Source of the DNA: Corylus avellana | Lineage: Eukaryota > Streptophyta > Magnoliopsida > Fagales > Betulaceae | Direction: 5' to 3' | Length of the DNA: 64,000 nt | Assembly: GCF_901000735.1 (NCBI RefSeq) | Contig: NC_081550.1 | Span: forward strand, 8,144,209-8,208,208 | The notes under the pieces: model-generated | Told to the model about the DNA's origin: nothing | Database searches by the model: none | The model's input: the letters and a program-made list of their open reading frames with translations, nothing else | Shown: positions 35,238-46,125 of the stretch, piece by piece | Position numbering within the stretch: position 1 is the stretch's first letter | How the letters are laid out: every line of letters starts with the position of its first letter | Translations under genes and position numbers: made by a program

Positions 35238-35500
35238 ATTATTACTTAACACTAAGTTATATATGAATCAATATCTATATGTAATATATTATATTTAAAG
35301 GAATGAGAAATGTTTATTTTCCATCTTTTACTCATCTCTTGTCCATCTTTTAATATAAGAGATTGGCGAATCCACCATTGAATATGCGTGACCACATGTA
35401 AGTCCTACCAAGTTAATGCTAGACTTGCAAAAAAGATAGGTAAGAGATGAGCAAAAGCTGGATGTGTAACGCTTCTCTTAAAATAAAATTGCTAAATTTT
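33321..35500. other. Unclassified sequence of duplication copy 1
   Basis: Contains a 35-bp direct tandem duplication with the landmark CCCTTTATCGTTGTGTATTA (34380-34451), an A(n)(CA)n tract (34465-34500) and a (TA)n tract (35190-35234). No protein homology. Missing from copy 2, which jumps from 31335-equivalent to 35510-equivalent sequence. Confidence 0.5.
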
Positions 35501-35739
35501 TATATATGGTTTCACTTGGTAAGCAATAAATTCACATAATTTCAAAATGAACTTGTCAATCCTTGTGATTTGCATATGTAACAAATGATCCTCACAATGT
35601 ACATCCATTTTTCTGATAGAGTTCTTATAAAATTACAAATTTACCACGAAGTCTCAACATCAAACATCAAGGGAATTCTAACAAATATCTCTTGGTCTAT
35701 AATCTTAGGTCTAGATGACACTAAGGCACCATTCCCCTT

Positions 35740-36638
35740 TGAAAAATGTATTACTACTCCAAAAACTTGTTTATTATAGTTTATGCGGAATTAACATATA
35801 GCAATTTATAACCAATCAATCACCAAAATAATCAAAACAGTAAATCAATCAGACACAATGATTTTGGTGACAAAGAGGAAACCTTTAGAAATCGTTCTAA
35901 AAGTAAAACCTTTCTGGGGCAACCAAACCCAGGAAATCACAATAAGAAAATATTTCAAGATTACAGACACGAGGAACACTTACAACCTTTTGCAAGTCCT
36001 TGACTCTGTAAGATCGACAAGTCTCCAACTCGTCTCCTTGCTCACAATCTTCTTCACACATGATTCTCTTTTATCGGATCCTTCCAATAGACTTCTCAAT
36101 TGAAGCTCACAATCAAACTAACAAATACTCTAAGAGGGACAATTTATCTCACAACATAAACTCTCTCTTAGCACAACCTCTCACGAACTCTCTGGTGAAA
36201 ATTCGGACCTATACAGATAAAGCTTAAAGACCCCTAGTCTAGTTAGAACTCAATTACATTGTAAAATAGACCTAGAAGCTACGGACCGTCCAGACGGTAG
36301 GTGGACTCGTCTGGACGGGGCTTGTAAAACACGGGAAACTAAGTTCTCGTAGAAGGCCGTCCGGACAGGGGCTCTAGGGCAACATCACTTTCGTGCGTTC
36401 TTTTGGCGCGGCGCGTCCGGACGGCTTGCAGACAAGGCTCTCGGGTTTTTCTTGCTCATCTACCTCGTCCAGACACCAAGCAGACAGGTTTGCAGACGAA
36501 GCTCTCAAGTTGAACAATTACTTTGTGGCACTGATGTCCGTCCAGATGGCTATGAATCCTATCCGAATGCCCATGTGGATTTGGCACTTTGAACACCATT
36601 TTGATCACTAAATATTTAGCCAACAAATAAAACTAACA
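35740..36638 (-). mobile_element. Solo LTR (Ty1/copia-like) with CGTCCGGACG palindromes
   Basis: 899 bp, TG...CA ends, flanked by a perfect 5-bp duplication CCCTT (35735-35739 and 36639-36643). On the minus strand it opens TGTTAGTTTTATTTGTTGG, a copia-like LTR start. The paralogous copy at about 52893 has the uninterrupted empty site. At least six degenerate copies of CGTCCGGACG lie in 36285-36545. Confidence 0.9.
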
Positions 36639-37155
36639 CCCTTAACCAACATCCTAGAAGTAGAACTAGTGGCACAACAAATAGAATGGGGATCAAAAAC
36701 AATTTTCCCTTTGTTGACACATGTGGTTTTCGAAGCATAAGCGGTTTTGTAAAATCCAATTTCACACATTTCCCCCATAGGGCTTTCGAAAACTCAAAGC
36801 ATGGTCAAGAATAACAGAAGGATTAGGCATTAAACTATATCATTATGCATAGAGTTTTCATGGTTTACAGAATCATCAATAACATTCAAATTATGCAATA
36901 AAGCACAAGTCGATTCATTCTCACACTTCTTCACAAGAATGGGAGGGTCACAAAAACAAGGACCATAGACTCTTTCTACAGGGGCGATAAAAGCCATGGA
37001 GCTCATATACTTGGAATAATTCAAGCCTTTACCCTTTATTTTCAATGAAGGGTTCTTGCTAGTACCCTTATTGAATGTGAGGAACCTAGCAAACATCTTG
37101 GCACACAAGGCCATTTCCTCACCAAATGAATCATTCGAAGATGACTCACTCAAGT

Positions 37156-37581
37156 CTGGGGGTGAAAAAGGTAGTTACGGTTAGCGGTTATTGGCTATAA
37201 CCACTTACTGTAACCGCCTAGGCAGTTAGTAAAATTCACTAACCGCCTATGCGGTTAGCGGTTAATAACCTTAATAAGCCCTTTTTAAAGAAAAAAAATT
37301 AAAAAAAAACATTAAAAAGTTCAATTTTTTTTTAAAAAAAACAAAAAAACAAAACAAAAAACAAAAAAACAAAACAAAACGACATCGTTTATATGGTAAT
37401 ATGATAATACCTTACTACATAGGACATCATTTTTAAATTTTTATATATATTTAAAAACAAAAATGATGTTGTTTCATATATATATAAAGGCAGTTGGCAG
37501 TTTTTTCAAAACCTAAAACCACTAGCCGTAACCGCCTAGGCGGTTAGCGGGCAGCTAATAACCGTCCACCTTTTCACCCCG
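37156..37581. mobile_element. hAT-type MITE, TAGGGGTGAAAA family, copy 1
   Basis: Ends are GGGGGTGAAAAAGG and, reversed, CCGGGGTGAAAAGGTGG, with subterminal GCGGTTA repeats and an A/C-rich core. It splits the copia gag remnant. The paralogue near 53440 shows the empty site ACTCACTAAAGTCAC. The right flank has CTAAAGT and the left CTCAAGT, an imperfect 7-8 bp duplication. Confidence 0.8.
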
Positions 37582-38155
37582 GCTAAAGTAAAGTCACATG
37601 GATCAGCCAAACAAGACCCGTCATCACTTCTCAATGAGGTGATAGAAGCCATAGAGATATTGTTCTCCAAAGTTGCTATCTTAGCTTTCAATATGGACCG
37701 AAAATGCTTTGGACAAGGAACTCCATTATGTCCAAAATTAAAGCACTCATGGCACTTGATGCCTTGAGTATCCTTCTCTTTCTTCTCCTTGTCGTTACTT
37801 CGAACATTAAAGGATCGAGAAGTAGCCATAACACAAGGGGTAAGTCCAAAATGAGTGAACCCGTTTTGATACCAATTGTAAAAACACCAAAATCGTGGTC
37901 TACCCCAAATTAACAATCGCAAGCAATATATATAAAGAAATAAATCGAAAGTCTTAGATAATCAAATATCGAAATATGTGATTCAGATAACAAGAAGGCA
38001 AGCTGTTTGATGTGATTTTTGAGTAATATTAGCTATATATACACAATATAGATAGAGGTTTTATTTTTTAGAACATATGCTGGAAATGCTCTTAAGTAGC
38101 TGATGATACTCTTATGCAACTATTTTGTTTCCTTCCCCTCGAATCTTTTTGTATT

Positions 38156-38512
38156 GGGGGAACTTCACTTACCTCCCCTATACTTTCACGCTTTTGCGTA
38201 TACCCCCCCCCCCAATTGTTCAAAACCCTCTCAATTTTGATGTATCCAACTTGCTTCCTTTCACTTTGCCCCTTCAAGTTAGGATTTTCTCAAGAAATCC
38301 TTAACTAAAATGGTGCAGTAGCCCGCGGCCCCTTATTTTTTATTAAAAAAAAAAATTTAAAAAAAATTTAGGGGTAGAAAGGTCAAAAGCTAACGGTAGG
38401 GGGGTATTTGAAAGGAAATGAAAGTTTGATACACCAAAGTGAGAGGTTTTGAACAATGGGAGGGTGTCTGCAAAAAGCGCGAAAGTATAGGGGGGGTAAG
38501 TGAAGTTTCCCC
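38156..38512. mobile_element. Mutator-type MITE with 9-bp target duplication
   Basis: 357 bp. Ends GGGGGAACTTCACTTACC and, reversed, GGGGAAACTTCACTTACC, with arms extending well inward (GCGTATACCCCC / GCGAAAGTATAGGGGG). Flanked by a perfect TTTTGTATT duplication (38147-38155, 38513-38521). The paralogue near 26705-26720 shows the empty site (TTTCTGTATTC). Confidence 0.93.
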
Positions 38513-40124
38513 TTTTGTATTCTTTGATTTTTGTTTAACAAAGCTTAATTATCATTTGTACTATTTGTATGTTAAATTCGCTAAAAACCTCCTGGCCACC
38601 CCAAAAGAAAAAAAAAAAAATATTATTAAATATAATTTTTTAATGTTTTTAATTTAAAAAATTATTTTTTTTTAATTAATTATATGGACATGTGTCAATT
38701 TGTTATTGGTACTAACATGGCATTCCGTCAAATTTTGGATGGAATTTAAACGGAGGTACCATCTCTGTCTTTAGGCAAACCAGAAGTATCTCCTATGATA
38801 AAAAGTAAACCATAAATGACAAAAAATAAAGAATTTAAACCACATGAGGAAATAAGGTACTTAACCAAACTTTTTACAACAAAACTTAGAAAGCTAATAA
38901 ATCACTCTCACTATCGTCTTCGACCACAACCCCGATCTGTCAATGGCTAGTTTAGTAGAAAAGCCGCGAATCATCGCGATGCAATTAGATGTAATTATCA
39001 TTTATCTATTTCTTGACTTGAAATGTAAGCAATTAAATTGGAAAAAAAGATGCAAGAACATAATGTTGGGATAAAAGATGCTACTATATAATATCCTCTT
39101 TTCACTTTTTGGAGTTATTTCAGAACAAATCACACTAGTTAAATCTAATTGATATTGCACAGGTTGGACGTGTACAATAAAGACGACAATTTACTTCAAA
39201 CAAAACACTGAAACGTTACATTAACTATATATATATTTCGTACACATAATATAATCTCTGATAGCGCTGATAGGTGCATGATAGTTTCTTAAATTTGGCA
39301 TGACAAAATGTATTATTCCACTGCAAACTAAAATCCAATCTCCATACAGACTAATACTACATGATTCAGTGGAACAAAAAAAAAAGGGGGTGGGGGGGGG
39401 GGGAAGATGAGTATTAACCATCTTAGGTCTTGTTGATCCTTCGAGGGAGATGAGTTAGGTTATGGCTCAGTTAGATTTGAAAGAGCACCTACGGTTTTTA
39501 CCGTATATGACCTTCATGTGCGGCTCACAGTGAGCATGTGCTATTATGATCATGCTTAGATAGAATAATTACAATTAATCTCTCACACTTGCCTTTTTAA
39601 AGGAAAAAAACAAAATAGGGAAAAAGTGGAGAGAAAAAGTTGCTTCAAATGAACATAAACATTACATCGATGAACACTTGACAAAGGAATCTAGGGTACA
39701 CCTAAGAGAATAAGAGAGAAGCCTTAGACTTGCTGTGGGGAATCTCCCTAGCTACCGAAGAACTTGATAAGAGAATCAACCTCTTTTTCTTTTTCTTTTT
39801 TTCTTTTCTGTTTTTTTCTATTCGACAAGAAAATCAACCTACATATAATATTATAGATCTGGACAAAGCCTTAATTGCACTTGTCATTTGAATAAAAAAA
39901 AAATAGGTCAATAAAATTTACTACAATTTTTTTTTTTATTAATATGCATACAAAATTTTGTGGAAATTTTTTTTTTTTTTTCATACTATTGTCTTATTTA
40001 TAGTTTTGGCCGACACTTACATGCATAATGAATTGCTACAACATAAATTAAAAAGGTAACTTCACTTTAAACTCTTGAATTATCATACGATTTGACAAGC
40101 CCCCAAACTTTAAAGAATAAACCT

Positions 40125-40788
40125 CTCATGCGGTCATGATATAAAAAGAGGGTTTTCCAGCACCCAATAGCATGAAGACACACCATATAAAGCAAAAAAA
40201 AAATGCACAAAAAAACTCTACATGCTAATACACTTGATTTTCTCTCTTTCTCTTCTTCTCTTCTTCTCTCTTCTTCTCTGGTTCTTCACCGAGAGTAGCC
40301 TCTTGTTCATTATTTCTCTTCTTCTCTGGGTCACGCCGGCAAGACCCACGGGTCTCCTTTCTCCAGGCGGCAGCCCTCTCCGGCGAATCCTTTAGGGTGA
40401 TAAAATCCCTAAAGGGTTAATCTTTCCTTCTAAGCTAGTTTTGAATCCAAAAACGAGTTTTGAGGCATTAGAGTCTGATTTTGAAGCAGGTTTGCAGAAA
40501 AAGGTGCCAGAGATGATGACCCCGTCGAGAATCGGGTCACACCAGGCGAGACCCACGGCGTGGGTCTAGCCAAACCCACGCTGTGGGTTGTGGGTCTGGC
40601 TGGCTGGTCTCACCAGAAATATCTGGTCTTGCCGGATTTGTTTGGTTCCTATTTAGATTGGGTGTTTTTGTCCTATTTGAATTTGTTGCATTTTTCTTGA
40701 AATAATGATGTGTCTCATGCTTATTGGAGGCTGCAAAATGGCTTGTTTATGCACCATCTGCATAGTAGGGGCTTTCAACTTAAAACCT
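40125..40788. other. Insertion in the left arm of the MULE, with GACCCACG/CGTGGGTC palindromes
   Basis: This stretch separates the outer and inner halves of the left inverted repeat and has no counterpart in the right arm. It holds repeated GACCCACGG / CGTGGGTC motifs (about 40345-40620), and the same motif recurs beyond the inner arm at 41035-41118. A TATA-like CATATAAAGC lies near 40178. Ends not resolved. Confidence 0.5.
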
Positions 40789-41119
40789 CTTAATTTGAAC
40801 CCATGAACTTTCAATTGCAGTCAATTTGAACCCCTCCGTCAGATTTAGCTGTTAACTTCTAACGGCAATACCTAAAAAGACCAAAATATCCCTGATTTTC
40901 CTTTCTTTTTTTTTTTAAAGCAAAAAATAAAAAAAAATAATGATAAAAAAATATATAAATATAAATATAAAGAATAAAAAATTTAAATTATTATTATTAT
41001 TTTTTTTTTAAAAAAAAAGACCTATAGGTCAAGCCAGACCCACGCGGGTCTAGCCATGACCGAATGGGTCTGGCCGAGACCCAATCGTGGGTCAGCAGAC
41101 CCATGGTGGGTCTCTGTTC

Positions 41120-41226
41120 TAGTGGCTCATGGTCTTGCACGTCAAGGTCTCTCCAGGCCACGACTCCGCATCTGCCAACAGCGGCTCCGGAAAGATTGGC
41201 TACGTTAAGTACCTCATCGACGAAGA
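41120..41226 (+). pseudogene. Possible captured host-gene exon in the MULE, part 1
   Basis: An open, GC-richer stretch translates as VLHVKVSPGHDS, SGSGKIGYVKYLIDE and stays in frame across the nested LTR element: removing 41227-44720 with one target copy continues the same frame into EEDGVNNQSVVLKC at 44721. Clean reading across an insertion suggests a real exon picked up by the MULE. I do not recognise the donor gene. Confidence 0.45.
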
Positions 41227-41572
41227 TGATAGGATTCAAAGGATCTATGACGAGAAATCAGAAAAGTAACTAAAGCAAAGAGAATATAATGATCACTTCG
41301 AGGGGATCAGGACTCCTATTCTTGCATTATACAAAGGTAATTTTCCTGGATGACTTTGCCATACGGCATCTACAGCTTTTATAGGGGAAAATTAAGCTAA
41401 ATATGGAAATACGAATTCAAGAATAACTAAGAAAATACGTAACTTGCAAGAAAACAATCTATATAAGGAAATTAACTTAGTGGCCAAGCCAAGCGTAAGG
41501 ACCAAGCAAAGAGAGGATTCTAGAACCCTCAAGAATCCTATCACTCCCCCACCCTTAGAAACAACCTTGCCC

Positions 41573-42360
41573 TCAAGGTTGAATACTAAGAAAGTCAGGA
41601 AACTGCTCCTTGATGGTGTCGTAGGGCTCCCATGTGGCATCTTCTTGGGGCAGGTGGACCCACTGGACGAGAACTTCAACGGCAGCTCGATTATGGCGTT
41701 TGACAAGCCTACAATCCAGAATAACAGCAGGTTGAGCACAGACTTCTCCGGTAGAAGTAATGTCAGGCAAGTGCTGTTGGGGAAATACATTCATGCCCAA
41801 CTTCTTTTTCAAGTAGGAAACATGGAAGACCGAATGGATCTTGGAGTCAGGTGGAAGATCGAGGTGATAGGCGACAGGACCAATAGCTCCAGAACTTTAT
41901 AGGGTCCATAAAAACATGGTGACAGCTTCAACGACGAACGCACCTGGATGGAGATTTGGCGGTAAGGTTGTAGACGGAGGAAGACCCAATCACCAATGTT
42001 GAATTCATGTTCAATCCTATGCTTATCGGCCTGATGCTTCATGCGAGATCGGGCGGCGGTTAGGTTATCCTTAAGAAGCTGCAAAAGTTGGGTGCGATCT
42101 TCAAGAACACGATCAACCTAATCCACCACCGACGAGCCTGTAGTGTAGGTTGGTACTATCGTAGGAGGCCGCCCATAAACTGCTTCAAAGGGAGTCATCT
42201 TGGTAGCAGAGTGATAAGTGGTGTTATTCCACCATTCGGCCCAGGGAAGCCACCGGACCCACTCTTTGAGCTTATCTTCTGTGAAACACTACAAGTAGTT
42301 CTCCAAACACCGATTCACTACCTTTGTTTGTCTATCGGTTTGGGGATGATAGGCGGTGCT
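41573..42360 (-). pseudogene. Chromovirus integrase C-terminal region and chromodomain
   Basis: Minus-strand reading, in order: STAYHPQTD-type integrase segment at the solo-LTR border, WLPWAEWWNNTTYHSAT and PFEAVYGRPP-like motifs (about 42150-42260), KHQADKHRIEHEFNIGDWVF (about 41960-42030), then a frameshift and a chromodomain with AVEVLVQWVHLPQEDATWE (about 41600-41680). Chromodomains of this type target integration to marked chromatin. Stops and at least two frameshifts make it non-functional. Confidence 0.85.
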
Positions 42361-43679
42361 TGATGTGGTATTTTTGTGACCAAAAATATCAATTATCAAA
42401 ATAACCGCTCGCAATATGACGAATCTTTGTAGGATACGGCTATAGAGTGGGTGTCGAACCTCAAGGACTGCAGGGGTTTTGTTATCAAATTCGAAAAATC
42501 AAAGTTAACTTAATTAAAAAGGAAATTGATTTGATTTTCTTTAAAACTAAAGTGCATGAAAATAAAAGAGATTTAAAATAAGAGAGAGAGTTTAGGGTAT
42601 TGACTTCACCTCTATCCGCACAACAATGGCTAATCATAATTAATCCCAGAAATTCATTCTATGCATGTTATAAATAAACAAAAACTTCATTATTAAATAA
42701 TAAGCATAATCTATCTTTAGTTGGCACGAATCGTCCATCTAACCACTAAGATGCAGTATAACCCGTCTTCCCTAAGTATAAATTATCAAATTCTTTAACA
42801 GGATACATACAATCAATGAATAAGTGTAACCCATCTTTAGTAGGCACCGACTGTCTACCTAAATTACATTAAACTAGAGTGTAATACAATCCGTCTTTCC
42901 CTAGGCATGGCCTATCGAATCCTATTGATCATATGTCAATTAAACCCATTGTATAACCATCATCCTCATAATCACAGAAAACAAGAATGATTTGAGATCA
43001 ATAAAAGTAAAATACTTTCTAAGAAGAGAAAAATTTCACAAATATTGATTTTAGAATTTAAGAACAATTGCATTTAATTATTAAGAATATAATCGAAAGG
43101 TAGCAATTCTCATAGTTATAGAATCAACATACATAAATTGAAAATCTAGAAATTAAATACAATCAAACCATTGTGCTTGGATAGGGTTACATCAACACTC
43201 CACGAAGGGGTTTAGCCGCTCATGGTCTTCTAAGCTCCAAAGACAAATTTCTGATTTCTAGCTCTAGGAAGCGGTGTGTCTTTTTTTTTTTTTTCAATGC
43301 TTAGAGGCCTATTTATAGGGATTAATAGAACCTTAGAAACCCTAGGAATCCCAAAAAAATTGTAATTCAGTCTCCCAGTTGGATTGGGAGAACTAGAAAA
43401 ACTTTCCTTATCAATTTTGGACTCCTTTTTGTCTCTGCCGCCTGTGTGCGCTCGACCGCACTGTAGCTGTGCTCGAGCATACTGTAGCTACAATAACGTG
43501 CTAAAGTAACTTTGCTATAGTACTTGAAATGCATTTTGAGCCCAAAATCAATGATTTTCTTGTATCTTTATTAAACACCTGAACACACAAAAATAAAACA
43601 AAATCAAACAAACAACAATGCTAAGGAATGAACATATGCAAATTAAGGGGCTCGAATGTGCAACATTCGGCGCTTATCA
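42361..43679 (-). mobile_element. Solo LTR of an Athila-like element
   Basis: 1319 bp. On the minus strand it starts TGATAAGCGCCGAATG and ends CCACATCA. Flanked by GTGCT (42356-42360) and ATGCT (43680-43684), a 5-bp duplication with one mismatch; the uninterrupted integrase codons would read AGCACCGCC. Its start is related to the LTRs at 1409 and 6133, though the body differs. Confidence 0.88.
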
Positions 43680-43684
43680 ATGCT

Positions 43685-44397
43685 CATCTTTAATTGGGTG
43701 CCCTACAAACGGAAAAGCTCCTTCCAAAAGTTAGAAGTAAAAATCTTATCCCAAGCACTTACTATCGAGGGCTTGCTACTGTTTCGCCCTTCTGTCGTTG
43801 GCAAACTTCGCATTTAGTGACAAAGTGCTTGATATCCTACTTCATCCCCTTCCAATAACAAATGTGAGAATGCGCTTGTAGGTTCAAAGGAACCCGGAAT
43901 GGCCAGCACTAGGCGTTGCATGTAATTCCTGCAAGATAACAGATCTGTGAGTGGAATTTGTAGCCAACATAATTCGCCCTTGGTAGCGGAGATGGTCCAC
44001 AACCAATGAGTGATGTGGAATGGAGGAGGGATCATGTGTCAGCCGCTGAACAATCTTTTGGAGCTCAGGGTCACTCCACTGCTCTTCCTTAATGAGCTCA
44101 AAAGTGGGCCATGTACATGTAGATAGACTATGGAGCTCGGCATGCTCTGGGAGGCAAGAGACCGCATCGGCCACCAAATTCTCAACCCCTTTTTTGTAGA
44201 CAATTTCATAGTCATACCCGAGCAATTTGGTTACCCACTTATGTTGCTCCATGGAGGAGATCCGTTGTTCCAATAAATATTTCAGGCTGTATGATCAGTT
44301 TGCATTTAGAACCGACAATCAATTAAGTAAGGTCTCCATTTGGTAACAGCATGGATGACAAGAACGACACCTCTCAAGAACGAATGCTCTGATGTTA
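43685..44397 (-). pseudogene. Chromovirus RT/RNase H end and integrase zinc-finger region
   Basis: Minus strand: a VTKWRP-like RNase H piece near 44340, KWVTKLLGYDYEIVYKKG (44190-44245), LPEHAELHSLS, then the integrase N-terminus with HATPSAGHSGF (about 43884-43920) and CEVCQRQKGE (about 43800-43830) forming the HHCC zinc site. The core after that is shortened before the FRLQGTQLKMS-equivalent sequence at the solo LTR. Stops throughout. Confidence 0.85.
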
Positions 44398-44720
44398 GAT
44401 TATAGGATCCAAGGGATCTATCACAAGAAATCAGAAAAATAACTAAAGAAAAGAGAATATAATGATCACTTCGAGGGGATCAAGCCTCTTATTCTTGCAT
44501 TAAGCAAAGGTAATTCTCATTGATGACTTTGTCATACGCCATCTACATCTTTTATGGGGGAAAATTAAGCTAAATATGGAAATACGACTTCAAGAATAAT
44601 TAAGAAATACGTAACTTGCAAGAAAACAATCTATATAAGGAAATTAACTTAGTGACCAAGCCAAGCGTACGGACCAAGCAAAGAGAGGAGTCTAGAACCC
44701 TTAAGAACCGTATCAGAAGA

Positions 44721-44790
44721 GGACGGCGTCAACAACCAAAGCGTCGTCCTCAAGTGCGCCGAAATCCAAAATGCCATCTCTGAAGGTCTC
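44721..44790 (+). pseudogene. Possible captured host-gene exon in the MULE, part 2
   Basis: Continues the frame of 41120-41226: EEDGVNNQSVVLKC, AEIQNAISEG, then GTCTCC where an exon end is possible (AAG|GT). AT-rich DNA follows. Donor gene not recognised. Confidence 0.42.
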
Positions 44791-45254
44791 CATTTCTATC
44801 GTTCAATTTCAAAATTCTCAATTTTAGTTGATTCAAATTCGTTTTTTTTTTTTTTTTTTTCGACTGATGGTTATTAATAGATTTGAAAGTGTTCTTGTTT
44901 TTGGTTTTTTGCTTGAGTTTGGATTCGTCTAACTTGATACTACGCCTTTGAAGATTTTCTTCCATTCTACGTGTCTATCGACATTTTTTTAGGGTTCATG
45001 CGTGAAGGAGAGCAACAATCTCTTTTTTTTTAAAAAAAAAAAAATTGGAATTAAGAGTAAATTTGGAATTTTATTAAAAAGACAGGAGTATAAACGTCAT
45101 TGTCACACTTTTAACATTTAAAATCTGACAGATGGGTTCAAATTGATTGCAATTTAAAGTTCAGGGGTTCAAATTGAGAGGTTTTGAAGTTTGAAGAGCT
45201 TGTCAAATCGCGTGGTAATTCAATGGTCTAAAATAAAGTTACCCCTAAATGAAA

Positions 45255-45560
45255 ATACTTGATAAATAGATAAATGTTGGAGCTCACGCTTATGTGAACT
45301 TGAACTTAATTACCGAAGATTTTGTCGATTTTTCATTTTACGGGACTGTTGCAATTAGAAAAAACGGAAGTGGAAGAGTAATGCTACACTTATTCTTACT
45401 TCTCCACATTCATTAGAAAAAAAACAGAAGCGATAGAATTAGCCCTATATGAGTCTTGCTAAAAGGGCAAGGCTGATTTCAAATCTAAAATGAAATATAT
45501 ATTGTGTTGGAAATTAAACTGATTCACGGGCGATAATGGAGCCACAATTCAAATTAGAAT
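45255..45560. other. Flank of the MULE insertion, no gene seen
   Basis: With 39986-40043 this makes about 360 bp that copy 1 lacks between its A/T tracts near 27900. Confidence 0.45.
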
Positions 45561-45674
45561 AATTTGTAAAAGAATAACAAGTGGTGAGTCCTACAAATCT
45601 AATGATTAATTTTTTTAAAAAATTAAATTAAATAAAAAAAAAAAAAAAAAGTAGATGCTCTAACATTTTTTATT

Positions 45675-45817
45675 GGGTTAAATTCACTTTATCCCTCTGA
45701 AGTTTCAAGGATTTTTCAATTCGAACCCCAATATTTAAAAATTGGCAATGTACCCCCTTAATGTTTCAAAAAATTTCAATTCAGACCCTCCGTTACTAAT
45801 TTCCGTCTAATTGGACG

Positions 45818-45848
<31 letters not shown>

Positions 45849-46024
45849 CATTGAGAGTAATTACGTAATTTCCTAGATTTCCATCCAATTTGACGAAAAT
45901 TAGTAACAGGAGGCCTAAATTGAAAATTTTTGAAACATTAGGGTGGTACATTGCCAATTTTTAAACATTGGGGTTCGAATTGAAAAACTCCTGAAACTTC
46001 AGGAGAGTAAAGTGAATTTAACCC
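45675..46024. mobile_element. Mutator-type MITE, GGGTTAAATTCAC family
   Basis: 350 bp, almost fully self-complementary. Ends GGGTTAAATTCACTTTA and, reversed, GGGTTAAATTCACTTTAC; inner blocks GGCAATGTACCCCC / GTACATTGCC. Flanked by TTTTTTATT (45666-45674) and TTTCTTATT (46025-46033), a 9-bp duplication with one mismatch. Copy 1 has no such element at the equivalent place (about 27930). Confidence 0.9.
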
Positions 46025-46125
46025 TTTCTTATTTTATAACTCCCACCCTTTTTGAAATGCCTAATATGTCTCTAAAAATTACCCTAAATACCTAATTTCT
46101 CTCTCTCTCTTTCTCTCTCTCTCTC

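Larger units (their letters stand above)
35510..37877 (-). pseudogene. Ty1/copia-type gag region remnant (copy 1)
   Basis: On the minus strand a copia layout runs from the LTR end at 37877 (TTTTTACA), through a tRNA-iMet primer site (TTGGTATCAAAACGGG, about 37861-37876), to a gag zinc knuckle (CHECFNFGHNGVPCPKH, about 37720-37770) and a segment with FGEEMALCAK and FLTFNKGTSKNPS (36830-37153). Stops and two insertions (hAT MITE at 37156, solo LTR at 35740) break it. The paralogue at 52672-53757 lacks both insertions. No RT or integrase is present. Confidence 0.75.
26515..37951. repeat. Tandem segmental duplication, copy 1
   Basis: Three collinear blocks recur in the same order downstream: 26515-27905 (matches 37952-39985), 27930-31335 (matches 45560-52665) and 35510-37951 (matches 52672-53925). 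The junction with copy 2 is at about 37951, where a copia LTR fragment abruptly continues into the block-1 sequence. Divergence is considerable, so the event is old. Private to this copy: the solo LTR at 35740, the hAT MITE at 37156 and the region 31336-35509, which copy 2 lacks. Confidence 0.85.
41227..44715 (-). mobile_element. Chromovirus-type Ty3/gypsy LTR retrotransposon, internally deleted
   Basis: LTRs of about 316 bp (41227-41543 and 44400-44715), with TGATAGGATTC...GAATCCTATCA ends in the left one. A perfect 5-bp duplication GAAGA flanks it (41222-41226, 44716-44720). Minus-strand orientation: primer-site-like TAACATCAGAGC just inside the right LTR, polypurine AAGGGTGGGGGAG next to the left LTR (41544-41556). 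Retained coding: end of RT/RNase H, integrase zinc finger, part of the integrase core, integrase C-terminus and chromodomain. Gag, protease and most of RT are missing. The LTRs differ at many sites, so it is not young. A solo LTR (42361-43679) is nested in its integrase. Confidence 0.9.
40053..45245. mobile_element. Mutator-like element carrying nested retrotransposons and a possible captured gene fragment
   Basis: Terminal inverted repeats: left AAGGTAACTTCACTTTAAAC, right reversed GGGGTAACTTTATTTTAGAC, continuing through CGATTTGACAAGC and, after a 660-bp insertion in the left arm, through CCTC(T)TAATTTGAACCC. Flanked by a 9-bp duplication with one mismatch, TAAATTAAA (40044-40052) and TAAATGAAA (45246-45254). 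Without the nested LTR element it would be about 1.7 kb. No transposase is visible; the interior holds an exon-like sequence (41120-41226 joined to 44721-44790). Confidence 0.85.
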
